From the NCBI GenBank assembly GCA_947458265.1, contig CANGYF010000002.1, positions 124,001 to 188,000 on the forward strand: DNA of 64,000 nt. Direction: 5' to 3'. A program made the translations under genes and the position numbers. The notes beneath the pieces are model-generated. The model made no database searches, was not told the DNA's origin, and was given only the letters and a program-made list of their open reading frames with translations. This DNA comes from Betaproteobacteria bacterium (GTDB lineage Bacteria; Pseudomonadota; Gammaproteobacteria; Burkholderiales; CAIKXV01). Within the stretch, counting starts at the first letter, position 1. Each line of letters opens with the position of its first letter. This document shows positions 16,518 through 25,598 of this stretch, one piece after another.

Positions 16518-18335
16518 GTGAGCTTGATTTTAACCGATTCGAACGCTGCGCCCCGCGGCATGCTGCGCCTGCTGCCCTTCATGCGCTGGCTGCCCGGCAT
16601 CGATCGCCGCTGCGCACGCGCCGACCTGCTTGCCGGCCTGACCGGTGCAGTGATCGTCCTGCCCCAGTGCGTGGCCTTCGCAGCACTCGCCGGCATGCCG
16701 ATCGAGTACGGACTGTATTGTGCAATGGTCCCGGCCGTGGTCGCAGCCCTGTTCGGTTCGTCCTGGCACCTGGTCTCCGGCCCGACCAACGCGATCTCGA
16801 TCGTGCTGTTCGCCTCGCTGGCACCGCTGGCCGAGCCCGGCAGTGCGCGCTATGTCGAGCTGGCACTGACCGTCACCCTGCTCGTCGGGGCCATGCAGCT
16901 GGCGATGGGCCTGGCGCGGCTCGGCACGCTGGTGAACTTCATCTCGCACACCGTGATCGTCGGCTTCATGGCCGCAGCCGGAGTCGTGATCATCGACGCC
17001 CAGGTCAAGACGTTCTTCGGCCTGGATATCCCGCGCGGCGCCGGCTTCCTCGACACATGGGGCGCACTGCTGCTGCGCGCAGGCGAGATCGACCTGCAGG
17101 TCACGCTGGTCAGCGTGGCCACGCTCTGCTGCGCGATCGCCCTGCGGCGCTACGTGCCGCGCTGGCCGTACATGATCATCGCGATGGCCATCGGTGCACT
17201 GGCTGCGCTGGCCATCGACGTGGCCAGCGCAGGTCGTTCCGGCATCACGACCGTCGGCGCGCTGCCGGCGTCACTGCCGCCGGTGTCGATGCCGAACCTG
17301 TCCGTCGCCGCGATCCGGGAGACCGCGGCGATCGCGCTGGCGATCACCATCCTCGCGCTCACCGAGGCGGTGTCGATCGCGCGCAGCATCGCCGTGCGCT
17401 CCGGCCAGCGCATCGACAACACGCAGGAGTTCATCGGGCAAGGCCTGTCGAACGTGGCCGGCGCCTTCTTCTCCAGCTACGCATCGAGCGGTTCGTTCAA
17501 CCGCAGCGGCGTCAACTACGACGCAGGCGCGCGCACCCCGCTGGCTGCCGCATCGTCGGCGCTGTTCCTGCTGGCGATCCTGTTTGCCGTCGCCCCGCTG
17601 GCGGCCTACCTGCCGCATGCAGCGATGGCCGCGGTACTGGTGATCGTCGCCTGGGGGCTGATCGACTTCAAGGGCATCCGGCAGATCCTGCGCACCAGCC
17701 GCAATGAAGCGGCGGTGCTGGTCCTGACCTTCCTGTCCGGCGTGTTCGTGAGCCTGGAGTTCTGCATCCTGGCCGGCGTGATGCTGTCGCTGCTGCTGTA
17801 CCTGAACCGCACATCGCGCCCGGCCCTGGTCGCCCTGGTGCCGGAGACTGGCGGTGGCGGCCTGCGCCGCTTCGTTCCATCCGGCGGCGACGTTGCCGGT
17901 TGCCCGCAACTGCTCGTGCTGCGCGTGGACGGCTCGCTGTTCTACGGCGCGATCGAGCATGTGCGCGACCGGCTGCTCGACCTCACCGGCAGTCCCGGAC
18001 AGCCGCGGCACCTGCTGCTGCTCGGCGACGGCATCAACCTGATGGACATCGCCGGCGCCCACCTCATCGAGGCCGAGGCCAGGCGGCTGGCCGCCGCCGG
18101 TGGCGGGCTCTACCTCGCCGCGCTGAAGGCACCGGTGCGCGAGATGCTGGAGCGCTCGGGGGCGCTGGAAGTACTCGGTCCCGGGCGCGTGTTCGAGCGC
18201 AAGGCCGATGCGCTGGCGGCGATCCTGCCGCAGCTCGACCGGTCCACCTGCCCCGCCTGCGCCACGCGCACGCGGTGCGTGTTCGATGACGGCGCCCCCG
18301 GCCAGTCCGCCGCGCCGGGACAGGACCTGCGATGA
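16518..18335 (+). CDS. SulP-family anion transporter with STAS domain
   Basis: A 605-residue SulP permease. The transport domain starts with a FMRWLPGIDRRCARADLLAGLTGAVIVLPQCVAFAALAG segment and has about 12-14 hydrophobic segments (to about residue 430). SulP signatures include GMPIEYGLYCAMVPAVVAALFGSSWHLVSGPTNA and ELLGQG-like EFIGQGLSNVAGAFFSSYASSGSFNRSGVNYDAGART. A cytoplasmic STAS domain follows (about 465-585), with LLLLGDGINLMDIAGAHLIE. The start is GTG at 16518 or ATG at 16560; the open frame to 16344 has no membrane character. The substrate could be sulfate, bicarbonate or a dicarboxylate. The stop overlaps a second SulP gene. Confidence 0.85.
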   Translation: MSLILTDSNAAPRGMLRLLPFMRWLPGIDRRCARADLLAGLTGAVIVLPQCVAFAALAGMPIEYGLYCAMVPAVVAALFGSSWHLVSGPTNAISIVLFASLAPLAEPGSARYVELALTVTLLVGAMQLAMGLARLGTLVNFISHTVIVGFMAAAGVVIIDAQVKTFFGLDIPRGAGFLDTWGALLLRAGEIDLQVTLVSVATLCCAIALRRYVPRWPYMIIAMAIGALAALAIDVASAGRSGITTVGALPASLPPVSMPNLSVAAIRETAAIALAITILALTEAVSIARSIAVRSGQRIDNTQEFIGQGLSNVAGAFFSSYASSGSFNRSGVNYDAGARTPLAAASSALFLLAILFAVAPLAAYLPHAAMAAVLVIVAWGLIDFKGIRQILRTSRNEAAVLVLTFLSGVFVSLEFCILAGVMLSLLLYLNRTSRPALVALVPETGGGGLRRFVPSGGDVAGCPQLLVLRVDGSLFYGAIEHVRDRLLDLTGSPGQPRHLLLLGDGINLMDIAGAHLIEAEARRLAAAGGGLYLAALKAPVREMLERSGALEVLGPGRVFERKADALAAILPQLDRSTCPACATRTRCVFDDGAPGQSAAPGQDLR

Positions 18336-20470
18336 GGTCATTGCTGCCGTTCCTGCGCTGGTGGCCACTGCAGGCTGCGACGCTGCGCGCCGACGTTGTC
18401 GCAGGCATCAGCGTCGCGCTGGTGCTGGTGCCACAGTCCATGGCCTATGCGCAGCTTGCCGGGATGCCCGCGTACTACGGCCTTTATGCAGGCTTCCTGC
18501 CCGTGATCGTCGCTGCGCTCTGGGGTTCGTCCAGCCAGCTGGCGACCGGACCGGCAGCGGTCTCGTCGATCCTCACCGCCTCCGCGCTGGCGCCACTGGC
18601 CACGCTCGGCTCGGAAAACTTCGTCGCCCTGGCCATCCTGCTGGCCTTCATGGTGGGTGCGATCCAGCTCGTACTGGCGCTGTGCCGGATGGGCAACGTG
18701 GTGAGCTTCCTGTCGCATCCGGTGATCCTCGGCTTCACCTCCGCGGCTGCGATCATCATTGGCCTGTCCCAGCTGAACAAGCTGCTCGGGTTGCCGATCG
18801 GGCGCAGCGATTTCTTCCTGGGCGACGTCTGGCAGATGCTGCTGCAGTTGCCGGACACGCACCTGCCGACGCTGGCCATGGGCCTGGGAGCAATGGCCGT
18901 GATCTGGGCGTTCCGCCGCTGGCTGCCGCGCTGGCCGGGCGTGCTGGTGGCGGTCGCGCTGGGCATCGCAGTGAGTTGGGCCACCGGCTTCGAGCGGACC
19001 GGCAGCGCACCGGTCGAGGTGCTCGCCGACACGCATGTGCTGTCGATCGCCCAGGACTACCAGAAGGCGCGCACGCAACTGCGCGAACTGGACGTACGCA
19101 TCGAGGCTTTGCGTCGCCCGGAGACCCCCGCGCCGTCGCGCAGCGATGCACTGGCGAGGCGCTACGAGCTGGAACTCAAGCAACTCGAACGCGCCGACCT
19201 CGAACGGGAGAACGGGCAGCGGCTGCGCGACCTGCGCCAGCTCGCGTTCAGCGCCACCCATGCACCCGACGGCGCGATTACCCGCCTCGAACCGGCGGGC
19301 CGCGACGGCGACACCAGCCGGGAGACCTGGCGCATCAAGGATATCCGCGGCGGCATCGTGCGCCTGTCGGGCGGCGGCGAGGTGGTCGGCGTGATCCCGC
19401 CCGGTTTGCCGTCGATGGGCCTGCCACAGTTCTCCTGGGACGCCCTGCGTTCACTGCTCGGCGCAGCGCTGGTCATGGCGCTGATCGGCTTCGTCGAGGC
19501 CGTGTCCATCGGCAAGGCGATGGCCGCGCGTACCCGCCAGCGCATCGACCCCAACCAGGAACTGCTCGGGCAAGGACTCGCCAACATCGCCGGCAGCCTG
19601 ACACAGGCCTTCCCCACCATGGGCTCTTTCTCGCGCTCGGCGGTCAACATCAGTTCGGGCGCGCGCACCGGGATGTCCAGCGTGGTGACCGGCCTGCTCA
19701 TGCTGGTCACCCTGCTGGCGCTGACTCCGGTGCTCTACCACCTGCCACAGGCGGTGCTGGCGGCGGTGATCATGATGGCGATCACCAGCCTGATCGGCTT
19801 CAGGGCGATGAACCATGCCTGGCGCGCGCATCGCCACGATGGCATCGCCGCCTGGGCCACGTTCTTCGCCGCGCTGCTGCTGGCACCTGCCATCGACTAC
19901 GGTGTGCTGTTCGGCGCGGCGCTGGCGATCCTGCTCTACCTGTACCGGACGATGCGCCCGCGGATGGCACGGCTGGCCCGCGATCCGGATGGCATGCTGC
20001 ACGACGCGGACGGACCGGGCGCGCCGGCCGGCGAGGCGCTGGTCGTGCTGCGCTTCGACGGCTCGCTCTATTTCGCGAACGTGCCTTCCTTCGAGGACCG
20101 GGTGCTGGAGGCGGTGGCCGCCTCGCCCGACGTGCGCGAAGTGCTGGTGGTCGCCGACGGCATCAATGGGATCGATGCCTCCGGCGTGGAGGTGCTGGAA
20201 CACCTGTCCGCGCGGCTGTCCACCGGCGGCATCACGCTGTCGCTGTGCGGCGTCAAGCGACAGGTGGCCGAGGTGTTCGAACGTACCGGCCTGTCGGCGA
20301 AGATCGGTCCAGGCAACCTTTTCCGCAATCCGCGCCAGGCCATCGACGCGATCGAGCAGCGCACCCGGCCGCCGTCGGCAGGGGCAGGTCCCGCCACGCC
20401 CGCAGCGAGCGGGCCCGCGCCTGCTTCGGCAAGCGTCCAGCAGCCGGGCGCTGCACTGCCGCCCCTATAA
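18332..20470 (+). CDS. SulP-family anion transporter with coiled-coil insertion and STAS domain
   Basis: A 712-residue SulP permease, about 120 residues longer than usual. The N-terminal transport segment (VAGISVALVLVPQSMAYAQLAGMPAYYGLYAGFLPV, about 23-58) and the second half (LIGFVEAVSIGKAMAARTRQRIDPNQELLGQGLANIAGSLTQAFPTMGSFSRSAVN) are canonical, and a STAS domain lies at about 560-680. Between them, residues 234-350 form a hydrophilic insert rich in Arg, Glu, Leu and Gln that looks like a coiled coil. A Pro/Ala-rich tail ends the protein. The ATG at 18332 overlaps the stop of the first SulP gene, so the two transporters may form a hetero-oligomer (inference). Confidence 0.86.
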   Translation: MRSLLPFLRWWPLQAATLRADVVAGISVALVLVPQSMAYAQLAGMPAYYGLYAGFLPVIVAALWGSSSQLATGPAAVSSILTASALAPLATLGSENFVALAILLAFMVGAIQLVLALCRMGNVVSFLSHPVILGFTSAAAIIIGLSQLNKLLGLPIGRSDFFLGDVWQMLLQLPDTHLPTLAMGLGAMAVIWAFRRWLPRWPGVLVAVALGIAVSWATGFERTGSAPVEVLADTHVLSIAQDYQKARTQLRELDVRIEALRRPETPAPSRSDALARRYELELKQLERADLERENGQRLRDLRQLAFSATHAPDGAITRLEPAGRDGDTSRETWRIKDIRGGIVRLSGGGEVVGVIPPGLPSMGLPQFSWDALRSLLGAALVMALIGFVEAVSIGKAMAARTRQRIDPNQELLGQGLANIAGSLTQAFPTMGSFSRSAVNISSGARTGMSSVVTGLLMLVTLLALTPVLYHLPQAVLAAVIMMAITSLIGFRAMNHAWRAHRHDGIAAWATFFAALLLAPAIDYGVLFGAALAILLYLYRTMRPRMARLARDPDGMLHDADGPGAPAGEALVVLRFDGSLYFANVPSFEDRVLEAVAASPDVREVLVVADGINGIDASGVEVLEHLSARLSTGGITLSLCGVKRQVAEVFERTGLSAKIGPGNLFRNPRQAIDAIEQRTRPPSAGAGPATPAASGPAPASASVQQPGAALPPL

Positions 20471-20471
20471 T
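20466..20471 (+). promoter_or_regulatory. TATAAT -10 element before the cobalamin adenosyltransferase gene
   Basis: A perfect TATAAT overlaps the stop codon of the second SulP gene and lies 73 bases before the ATG at 20545. No convincing -35 is visible. The arrangement resembles the TATAAT at 13124. Confidence 0.4.
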
Positions 20472-20544
20472 CGCGCTCCGTCGAGTCCGGCGCGGGCAGG
20501 TGCCCGCGCCGGGGCAGACACGGCAGCCAACAGGGACAAGCGCG

Positions 20545-21096
20545 ATGGGCTTTCGCCTCACGAGGATCTACACCCGCACCGGCGACGGCGGCGACACCGG
20601 TCTTGGCGACGGCAGCCGCGTGGCCAAGGACTCACCACGGGTCGAGGTTCTGGGTGCTGTCGACGAACTCAACTGCGCGGTCGGGCTGGTCCTGGTCGAA
20701 GCAGTATCGCCCGAGGTGCACGAGTGCCTGACCGCCGTGCAGCACGACCTGTTCGACCTGGGCGGCGAACTGAGCATCCCCGGCTACACCGCGGTCACCG
20801 AACGCCATGTGACCCGCCTCGAGGAAGTGCTCGACCGCTTCAATGAGCCGCTGGAGCCGCTGAAGGACTTCATCCTGCCCGGTGGCTCGCGCGCGGCGGC
20901 CGCCTGCCACGTGGCGCGCACCCTCGCGCGCCGGGCAGAGCGGCGCATGGTGACCCTGGCCGCGGCCGAACCGGTGTCCCCGCCGGCCCGGCACTACCTC
21001 AACCGGCTGTCCGACCTGCTGTTCGTGCTGTGCCGGGTGGTCAATCGCGACGCCGGCGTCGCAGACGTGCTCTGGCAGAAGGGCCGCAGCCTCTGA
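20545..21096 (+). CDS. Cob(I)alamin adenosyltransferase, PduO type
   Basis: A 183-residue PduO-type ATP:corrinoid adenosyltransferase, which makes adenosylcobalamin in the cytoplasm. The N-terminal ATP motif TRTGDGGDTGLGDGSRVAKD (about 10-29) and the helical-bundle segments EVLGAVDELNCAVGL (about 33-47), FILPGGSRAAAACHVARTLARRAERR (about 111-136) and YLNRLSDLLFVLCRVVNR (about 151-168) are canonical. The ATG at 20545 gives the normal length; the frame is open far upstream but overlaps the SulP gene. No other B12 gene is near, so it probably serves a B12-dependent mutase encoded elsewhere. Confidence 0.93.
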   Translation: MGFRLTRIYTRTGDGGDTGLGDGSRVAKDSPRVEVLGAVDELNCAVGLVLVEAVSPEVHECLTAVQHDLFDLGGELSIPGYTAVTERHVTRLEEVLDRFNEPLEPLKDFILPGGSRAAAACHVARTLARRAERRMVTLAAAEPVSPPARHYLNRLSDLLFVLCRVVNRDAGVADVLWQKGRSL

Positions 21097-21109
21097 AGCT
21101 GGCCCGCCC

Positions 21110-21137
21110 GCGCGCCGGCGCCATCGATGCGGCGCGC
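21110..21137 (+). terminator. Hairpin after the adenosyltransferase gene
   Basis: The stem GCGCGCCG (21110-21117) pairs with CGGCGCGC (21130-21137) over a 12-base loop, followed by GTCTTT. It sits between two convergent genes, so it may end transcription of the plus-strand gene. The T-run is weak. Confidence 0.45.
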
Positions 21138-21147
21138 GTCTTTCCGG

Positions 21148-21786
21148 TCAGGCCTGCTGCTGCCAGACCTGGAGCAACTGGCCGCTGACGTCGCGCAACC
21201 GCTGGTTGAGCAGCAGTACCAGCTGCAGCAGGATCTTCTGCCCGAGGTACGGATGGTCCTTCATGATCCGCTCCAGCCCCTTGCGCGGCAGGGCCGCGAA
21301 GGTGACCGGCGTTGCGGCGATGCAGGTCGCGAAGCGCGGCTCGCCGTCGACCAGCGACATCTCGCCCAGGGTCTTGCCAGGGGCTGCCACGCCGACCAGC
21401 GCACGTTCCGTCTCCGACCCCTTCTTGAAAACCTCGACATAGCCCTCGAGTACCAGCACCATGAAGTCACCGGGGTCTCCCTCGACGATGAAGGGTACGC
21501 CGGTGGCGACACGGTAGACCTGCAGGAATCCGGCAAAGCGCTGAAGATCCTCGGTCGTGAACCGGGACAGCAGCGCGCTGTCGCGCAGCACCTTCCCGAT
21601 CAGCGGCACGAAGGCGGTGCCCAGGCCCAGCCGCTCGATCGACTGCGCCGCCGGCACTGCGGCCTTGCCCGGAACAGGAGCGCCCGCATTGCCTGCCGCC
21701 GCAGGCCGGGCAGGCGCTGTCGACGCACGCGCGGCGGACGGCGCCAGCGTGCGTTCAACAGGGAATCCGGGTACTGGGTCGGACAT
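21148..21786 (-). CDS. Cyclic-nucleotide-binding (CAP_ED) domain protein
   Basis: A 212-residue protein with a Pro/Ala-rich N-terminal 50 residues and one cyclic-nucleotide-binding barrel (about 75-190). The barrel has VPFIVEGDPGDFMVLVLEGYVEVFKK, GKTLGEMSLVDGEPRFATCIA (phosphate-binding cassette with GEMS and R) and a final helix LLNQRLRDVSGQLLQ. There is no DNA-binding domain, so it is not a Crp-type repressor. The ATG at 21786 was chosen; an upstream start at 21852 adds atypical residues. Role unknown; a class III cyclase gene lies at 61376, but no link can be shown. Confidence 0.82.
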   Translation of the reverse strand: MSDPVPGFPVERTLAPSAARASTAPARPAAAGNAGAPVPGKAAVPAAQSIERLGLGTAFVPLIGKVLRDSALLSRFTTEDLQRFAGFLQVYRVATGVPFIVEGDPGDFMVLVLEGYVEVFKKGSETERALVGVAAPGKTLGEMSLVDGEPRFATCIAATPVTFAALPRKGLERIMKDHPYLGQKILLQLVLLLNQRLRDVSGQLLQVWQQQA

Positions 21787-21961
21787 CGATGCACTCCAAT
21801 CGCGCCGTCGGGATGGCTGCGCGACCATGCATGCCGGCTTCAGGGGAACCATCCTGCCCCCCGGAGGTTACGCGTGACGACCGCGTTCCGGGAGCAACAA
21901 CGTCACGCTCGCGGCAAGGCGTTTTTCACGCTGGAACGGCACCGTCCGCGCCGCGCGCCCA

Positions 21962-22807
21962 TCAGTCGAGCCGGAAACCCCTGCCACGGACGTAGGCACC
22001 GAAGTCGGCACGCTCGGGCACCGAATACTGGCGCGCCTTGTCCTCCGACCAGCCATAGAAAGGGGCGACGCCCAGGTCGCGCACGCGACGCTGGCGAGCG
22101 TATGGCTGGCGCTGGTGCCGCCAATGGTCATAGCCGTCGATCGTCGCCCGGGTGGCAGCCTCGCCCTCGTCGCGGTAGCGATCGGCATGCAGCGTGAGCG
22201 AGAGCGGCAGCCGCGGCGTGATCGGGCCGGGCGCACCCGGCCAGCCCACCGCGAGGCCGGCCACCGGGAACACCCGCTCCGGCAGTTCGAGGAATTCGCT
22301 CACCGCCTGTGCACGGTTGCGGATCTGGCTGATCGGACAGCAGCCCAGGCCTGCCGCCTCGGCCGCCACGATGAACGACCCGAGCACGATGCTGGCGTCG
22401 ACCGCGGCGTTGAAGAACCAGTCGAGGTGGTCGTTGGCGAACGGTACGCCGCGCCATTCGCTGACCTGTCGCTGCCGGCGGTGGTTACCGCAGAACACGA
22501 GCAGCGCCGGCGCCGCCGCGATCCAGGCATCCGGGGCGATGAGTGGCGCCAGCCCGGCCCGGCGGGCGGGGTCGGTGACCAGCACGATGTCGCGGCTCTG
22601 CATGTCGCTCTTGGTCGGCGAGGACAGCGCGATCGCAGCCAGCGTCTCCAGCATGCCTGTCGGCAGCGGTCGGTCGGCCCATGTGCGTATCGATGCGTGG
22701 GCAGCCATGCGCACATGGGCTTCGGTAGCGAAGCTGGTGTCCAGCTCGCCTGCGTCCTGGAACCGGTCGGCCAGCAGCCCTGCCAGCTCGCGTCGTGGAT
22801 CAGCCAT
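21962..22807 (-). CDS. NfsA-like nitroreductase (FMN flavoprotein)
   Basis: A 281-residue nitroreductase-fold flavoprotein. The N-terminal RTWADRPLPTGMLETLAAIALSSPTKSDMQSRDIVLV segment binds FMN, and the central AAVDASIVLGSFIVAAEAAGLGCCPISQIRNRAQAVSEFLELPERVFPVAGLAVGWP is typical of the NfsA/FRP subgroup. The C-terminal extension DGYDHWRHQRQPYARQRRVRDLG is also seen in this group. NAD(P)H-dependent reduction of nitro compounds, quinones or flavins is likely; the natural substrate is unknown. It lies alone, 34 bases upstream of... thrC's 3' end on the same strand order (thrC-nitroreductase), and might be read through from thrC. Confidence 0.85.
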   Translation of the reverse strand: MADPRRELAGLLADRFQDAGELDTSFATEAHVRMAAHASIRTWADRPLPTGMLETLAAIALSSPTKSDMQSRDIVLVTDPARRAGLAPLIAPDAWIAAAPALLVFCGNHRRQRQVSEWRGVPFANDHLDWFFNAAVDASIVLGSFIVAAEAAGLGCCPISQIRNRAQAVSEFLELPERVFPVAGLAVGWPGAPGPITPRLPLSLTLHADRYRDEGEAATRATIDGYDHWRHQRQPYARQRRVRDLGVAPFYGWSEDKARQYSVPERADFGAYVRGRGFRLD

Positions 22808-22841
22808 TCCCGATTGCTCCCGTGCCAGGTCCGCCCGCCGT

Positions 22842-24254
22842 TCAAGCAGCGCAGCGTGCCTCGATGTAGCGTTTCACCGCGTCGGTGTCCGCGTCCATCA
22901 CGTCGAACCGGCGCGGTGCGGACTCGAGGGCCTCGAACCCGGCCGGGCGCACGGGTGGTCGGCCGAGCGCCTCGACGATGGTCGCCTCGAACTTCACCGG
23001 CAGCGCGGTCTCGAGGCAGACGATCTGCTCGCCCGGCTCGCGCAGCTCCAGCGCCACCTTGATGCCATCCGCGGTATGGGTATCGACGATGCGGCCGCAA
23101 CCCTCGTAGGTACTGCGGATGGTGCGCAGCCGGTCGGCATGCGTGCTGTGCCCGGAGACGAACCCGGTATGCGCGACCTTCGAGAACTCGCCGCTGGCCG
23201 CAAGGTCGAACGATCCGCGTTCGTCGATCTCGCGCCACAGCGCGCGTACGCGATCCCCGTCGCCGCCGACCAGGTCGTACACATAGCGCTCGAAGTTCGA
23301 GGCCTTCGAGATATCCATCGACGGGCTGGAGGTCTGCCGGGTTTCCTGCGAGCTGCGCGGCCGGTAGGTACCGGTGCGGAAGAACTCGTCGAGCACGTTG
23401 TTCTCGTTGGTGGCGAGGATCAGCCGCCGCACCGGCAGGCCCATCCGGCGTGCCACATGGCCGGCGCAGATGTTGCCGAAGTTGCCCGAGGGGACGCAGA
23501 ACGACACCGCCTCGTCTTCGGAGCGGGTCGCCGCGAAGTAGCCCTTGAAGTAGTACACCACCTGGGCGACCAGCCGCGCCCAGTTGATCGAGTTGACCGT
23601 GCCGATGCGAAGCCGCGACTTGAACGCGAGATCTGCGCTGACCGCCTTCACGATGTCCTGGCAATCGTCGAACACGCCACGGATCGCGATGTTGTGGATG
23701 TTCGGGTCCATCAGCGAGAACATCTGCGCCGTCTGGAACGGGCTCATCGCGCCATGCGGCGAGAGCATGAACACCCGGATGCCGTGCTTGCCGCGCATCG
23801 CATACTCGGCGGCCGAGCCGGTGTCGCCCGAGGTGGCGCCCAGGATGTTGAGTGATTCGCCGCGCTCGGCCAGCACGAATTCGAACAGGTTGCCGAGCAG
23901 CTGCATCGCGACGTCCTTGAACGCCAGCGTCGGACCGTTGGAAAGCTGCAGCAGGTGCAGGCCAGGCTGCAGCGCGCTCATCGGAGTCACCGCGTCGGAC
24001 CCGAACACCTCGGCGCGGTAGGTGCGCTCGACGATGGAACGCAGCGCCGCCGGCTCGATGTCGTCGATGAACAGCGAGAGGATCTCGAACGCGAGCGAGC
24101 GGTAGTCGAGGCCACGCCAGCGGGCCAGCATCGCCCGGTCGACCTGCGGGTACGATTCCGGCATCGCGAGCCCGCCGTCGGGCGCGAGCCCCTCGAGCAG
24201 GATCTCGCGGAAGCTCGCCGGCGCCATTGCGCCGCGGGTACTCAGGTAACGCAC
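22842..24254 (-). CDS. thrC: Threonine synthase
   Basis: PLP enzyme converting O-phosphohomoserine to threonine; last step of threonine synthesis. The 470-residue protein is of the long (bacterial/plant-II) class. The N-terminal MRYLSTRG segment, the PLP lysine in GPTLAFKDVAMQLLGNLFE (about 106-124), LGATSGDTGSAAEYAMRG (about 138-155) and VPSGNFGNICAGHVARRMGLP (about 254-274) are all canonical. It begins three bases after the end of hom on the same strand. The alaC-hom-thrC order is common in Betaproteobacteria. Confidence 0.97.
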   Translation of the reverse strand: MRYLSTRGAMAPASFREILLEGLAPDGGLAMPESYPQVDRAMLARWRGLDYRSLAFEILSLFIDDIEPAALRSIVERTYRAEVFGSDAVTPMSALQPGLHLLQLSNGPTLAFKDVAMQLLGNLFEFVLAERGESLNILGATSGDTGSAAEYAMRGKHGIRVFMLSPHGAMSPFQTAQMFSLMDPNIHNIAIRGVFDDCQDIVKAVSADLAFKSRLRIGTVNSINWARLVAQVVYYFKGYFAATRSEDEAVSFCVPSGNFGNICAGHVARRMGLPVRRLILATNENNVLDEFFRTGTYRPRSSQETRQTSSPSMDISKASNFERYVYDLVGGDGDRVRALWREIDERGSFDLAASGEFSKVAHTGFVSGHSTHADRLRTIRSTYEGCGRIVDTHTADGIKVALELREPGEQIVCLETALPVKFEATIVEALGRPPVRPAGFEALESAPRRFDVMDADTDAVKRYIEARCAA

Positions 24255-24257
24255 GGG

Positions 24258-25598
24258 CTACAGCTCTTCCAGGCGCAGCCGGGTCACGCGCCCGGACACC
24301 GTCGCCAGCGCCTCGATGCTGGCGATCGCGGCATCCATGTTGTGCTCGATGGTGCGGTGGGTGAGCAGGATGATGTCGGCCTCGCTCTCGCCCGCCGCCG
24401 GCTCCTTCTGCACCATCGCATCGATGGAGATCTTCCGGTCGGCGAGGATGCGCGTGATGTCGGCGAGCACGCCCGGCTTGTCCTGCACCCGCATGCGCAG
24501 GTAGCAGGCGGTCTCGACGTCGGCGATCGGCAGGATGCGCAGGTTCGAGATGCGGTCGGGCTGGAACGCCAGGTGGGGCACCCGGTTCTCCGGGTCGACC
24601 GTCGCCAGCCGGGTGATGTCGACAAGGTCGGCGACCACCGCCGAGGCGGTTGGCTCGGAACCGGCACCGGCGCCGTAGTACATGGTCTGTCCGACAGCGT
24701 CGCCCTTCACCAGCACCGCGTTCATCACGCCTTCCACGTTCGCGATCAGCCGCTTCGCGGGGATCAGCGTCGGGTGCACGCGCAGCTCGATGCCGGCGGC
24801 ATCGCCCTCGCCCACGCGCCGGGTGATGCCCAGAAGCTTGATCCGGTAGCCCAGTTCTTCAGCATAGCGGATGTCCTCGGCGGTGAGCTTCGTGATGCCC
24901 TCGGTGTACGCACGCTCGAACTGCATCGGCACGCCGAAGGCAATCGCCGACATGATGGTGAGCTTGTGCCCGGCATCGATGCCCTCGATGTCGAAGGTCG
25001 GATCTGCCTCTGCATAGCCGAGCTTCTGCGCCTGCGCGAGCACCGTGTCGAACGCAAGCCCCTTGTCGCGCATCTCGGACAGGATGAAGTTGCTGGTGCC
25101 GTTGATGATGCCGGCGATCCATTCGATGCGGTTCGCGGTCAGGCCTTCGCGCAGCGCCTTGATGATCGGGATGCCGCCGCAGACCGCCGCCTCGAACGCG
25201 ACCATGACACCCTTCGCCTGCGCCGCGCCGAAGATCTCGTTGCCATGCAGCGCCAGCAGCGCCTTGTTCGCGGTGACCACGTGCTTGCCGTGGGCGATCG
25301 CCTCGAGGATCAGGTCCTTCGCGACGCCGTAGCCGCCGATCAGTTCGACGACGATGTCGATCTCGGGGTCGCGCACCACCGAGAAGGCGTCGTCGACCAC
25401 GGTCGCCGGCGCCTCGCCTTCGACGGTGCATCCGGCCACCAGCGCGCGCGCGCGGGCAAGGTCCTTGTCTGCGACCCGGGTGATGCGGATGCCACGCCCC
25501 GCGCGTCGTTCAATCTCGTCACGGTTGCGCGCGAGCACCCCGAAGGTGCCCCCGCCGACGGTGCCGATGCCCAGCAGACCCACGTTGATCGGTTTCAT
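24258..25598 (-). CDS. hom: Homoserine dehydrogenase
   Basis: NAD(P)-dependent oxidoreductase reducing aspartate semialdehyde to homoserine. The 446-residue protein has the Rossmann motif GLLGIGTVGGGT (about 8-19), the catalytic domain with INGTSNFILSEM and AEADPTFDIEGIDAGHKLTIM, and a C-terminal ACT domain (about 355-435) for feedback by threonine. The start codon overlaps the alaC stop as TGATG, so translation is coupled. thrC follows after three bases. Confidence 0.97.
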   Translation of the reverse strand: MKPINVGLLGIGTVGGGTFGVLARNRDEIERRAGRGIRITRVADKDLARARALVAGCTVEGEAPATVVDDAFSVVRDPEIDIVVELIGGYGVAKDLILEAIAHGKHVVTANKALLALHGNEIFGAAQAKGVMVAFEAAVCGGIPIIKALREGLTANRIEWIAGIINGTSNFILSEMRDKGLAFDTVLAQAQKLGYAEADPTFDIEGIDAGHKLTIMSAIAFGVPMQFERAYTEGITKLTAEDIRYAEELGYRIKLLGITRRVGEGDAAGIELRVHPTLIPAKRLIANVEGVMNAVLVKGDAVGQTMYYGAGAGSEPTASAVVADLVDITRLATVDPENRVPHLAFQPDRISNLRILPIADVETACYLRMRVQDKPGVLADITRILADRKISIDAMVQKEPAAGESEADIILLTHRTIEHNMDAAIASIEALATVSGRVTRLRLEEL

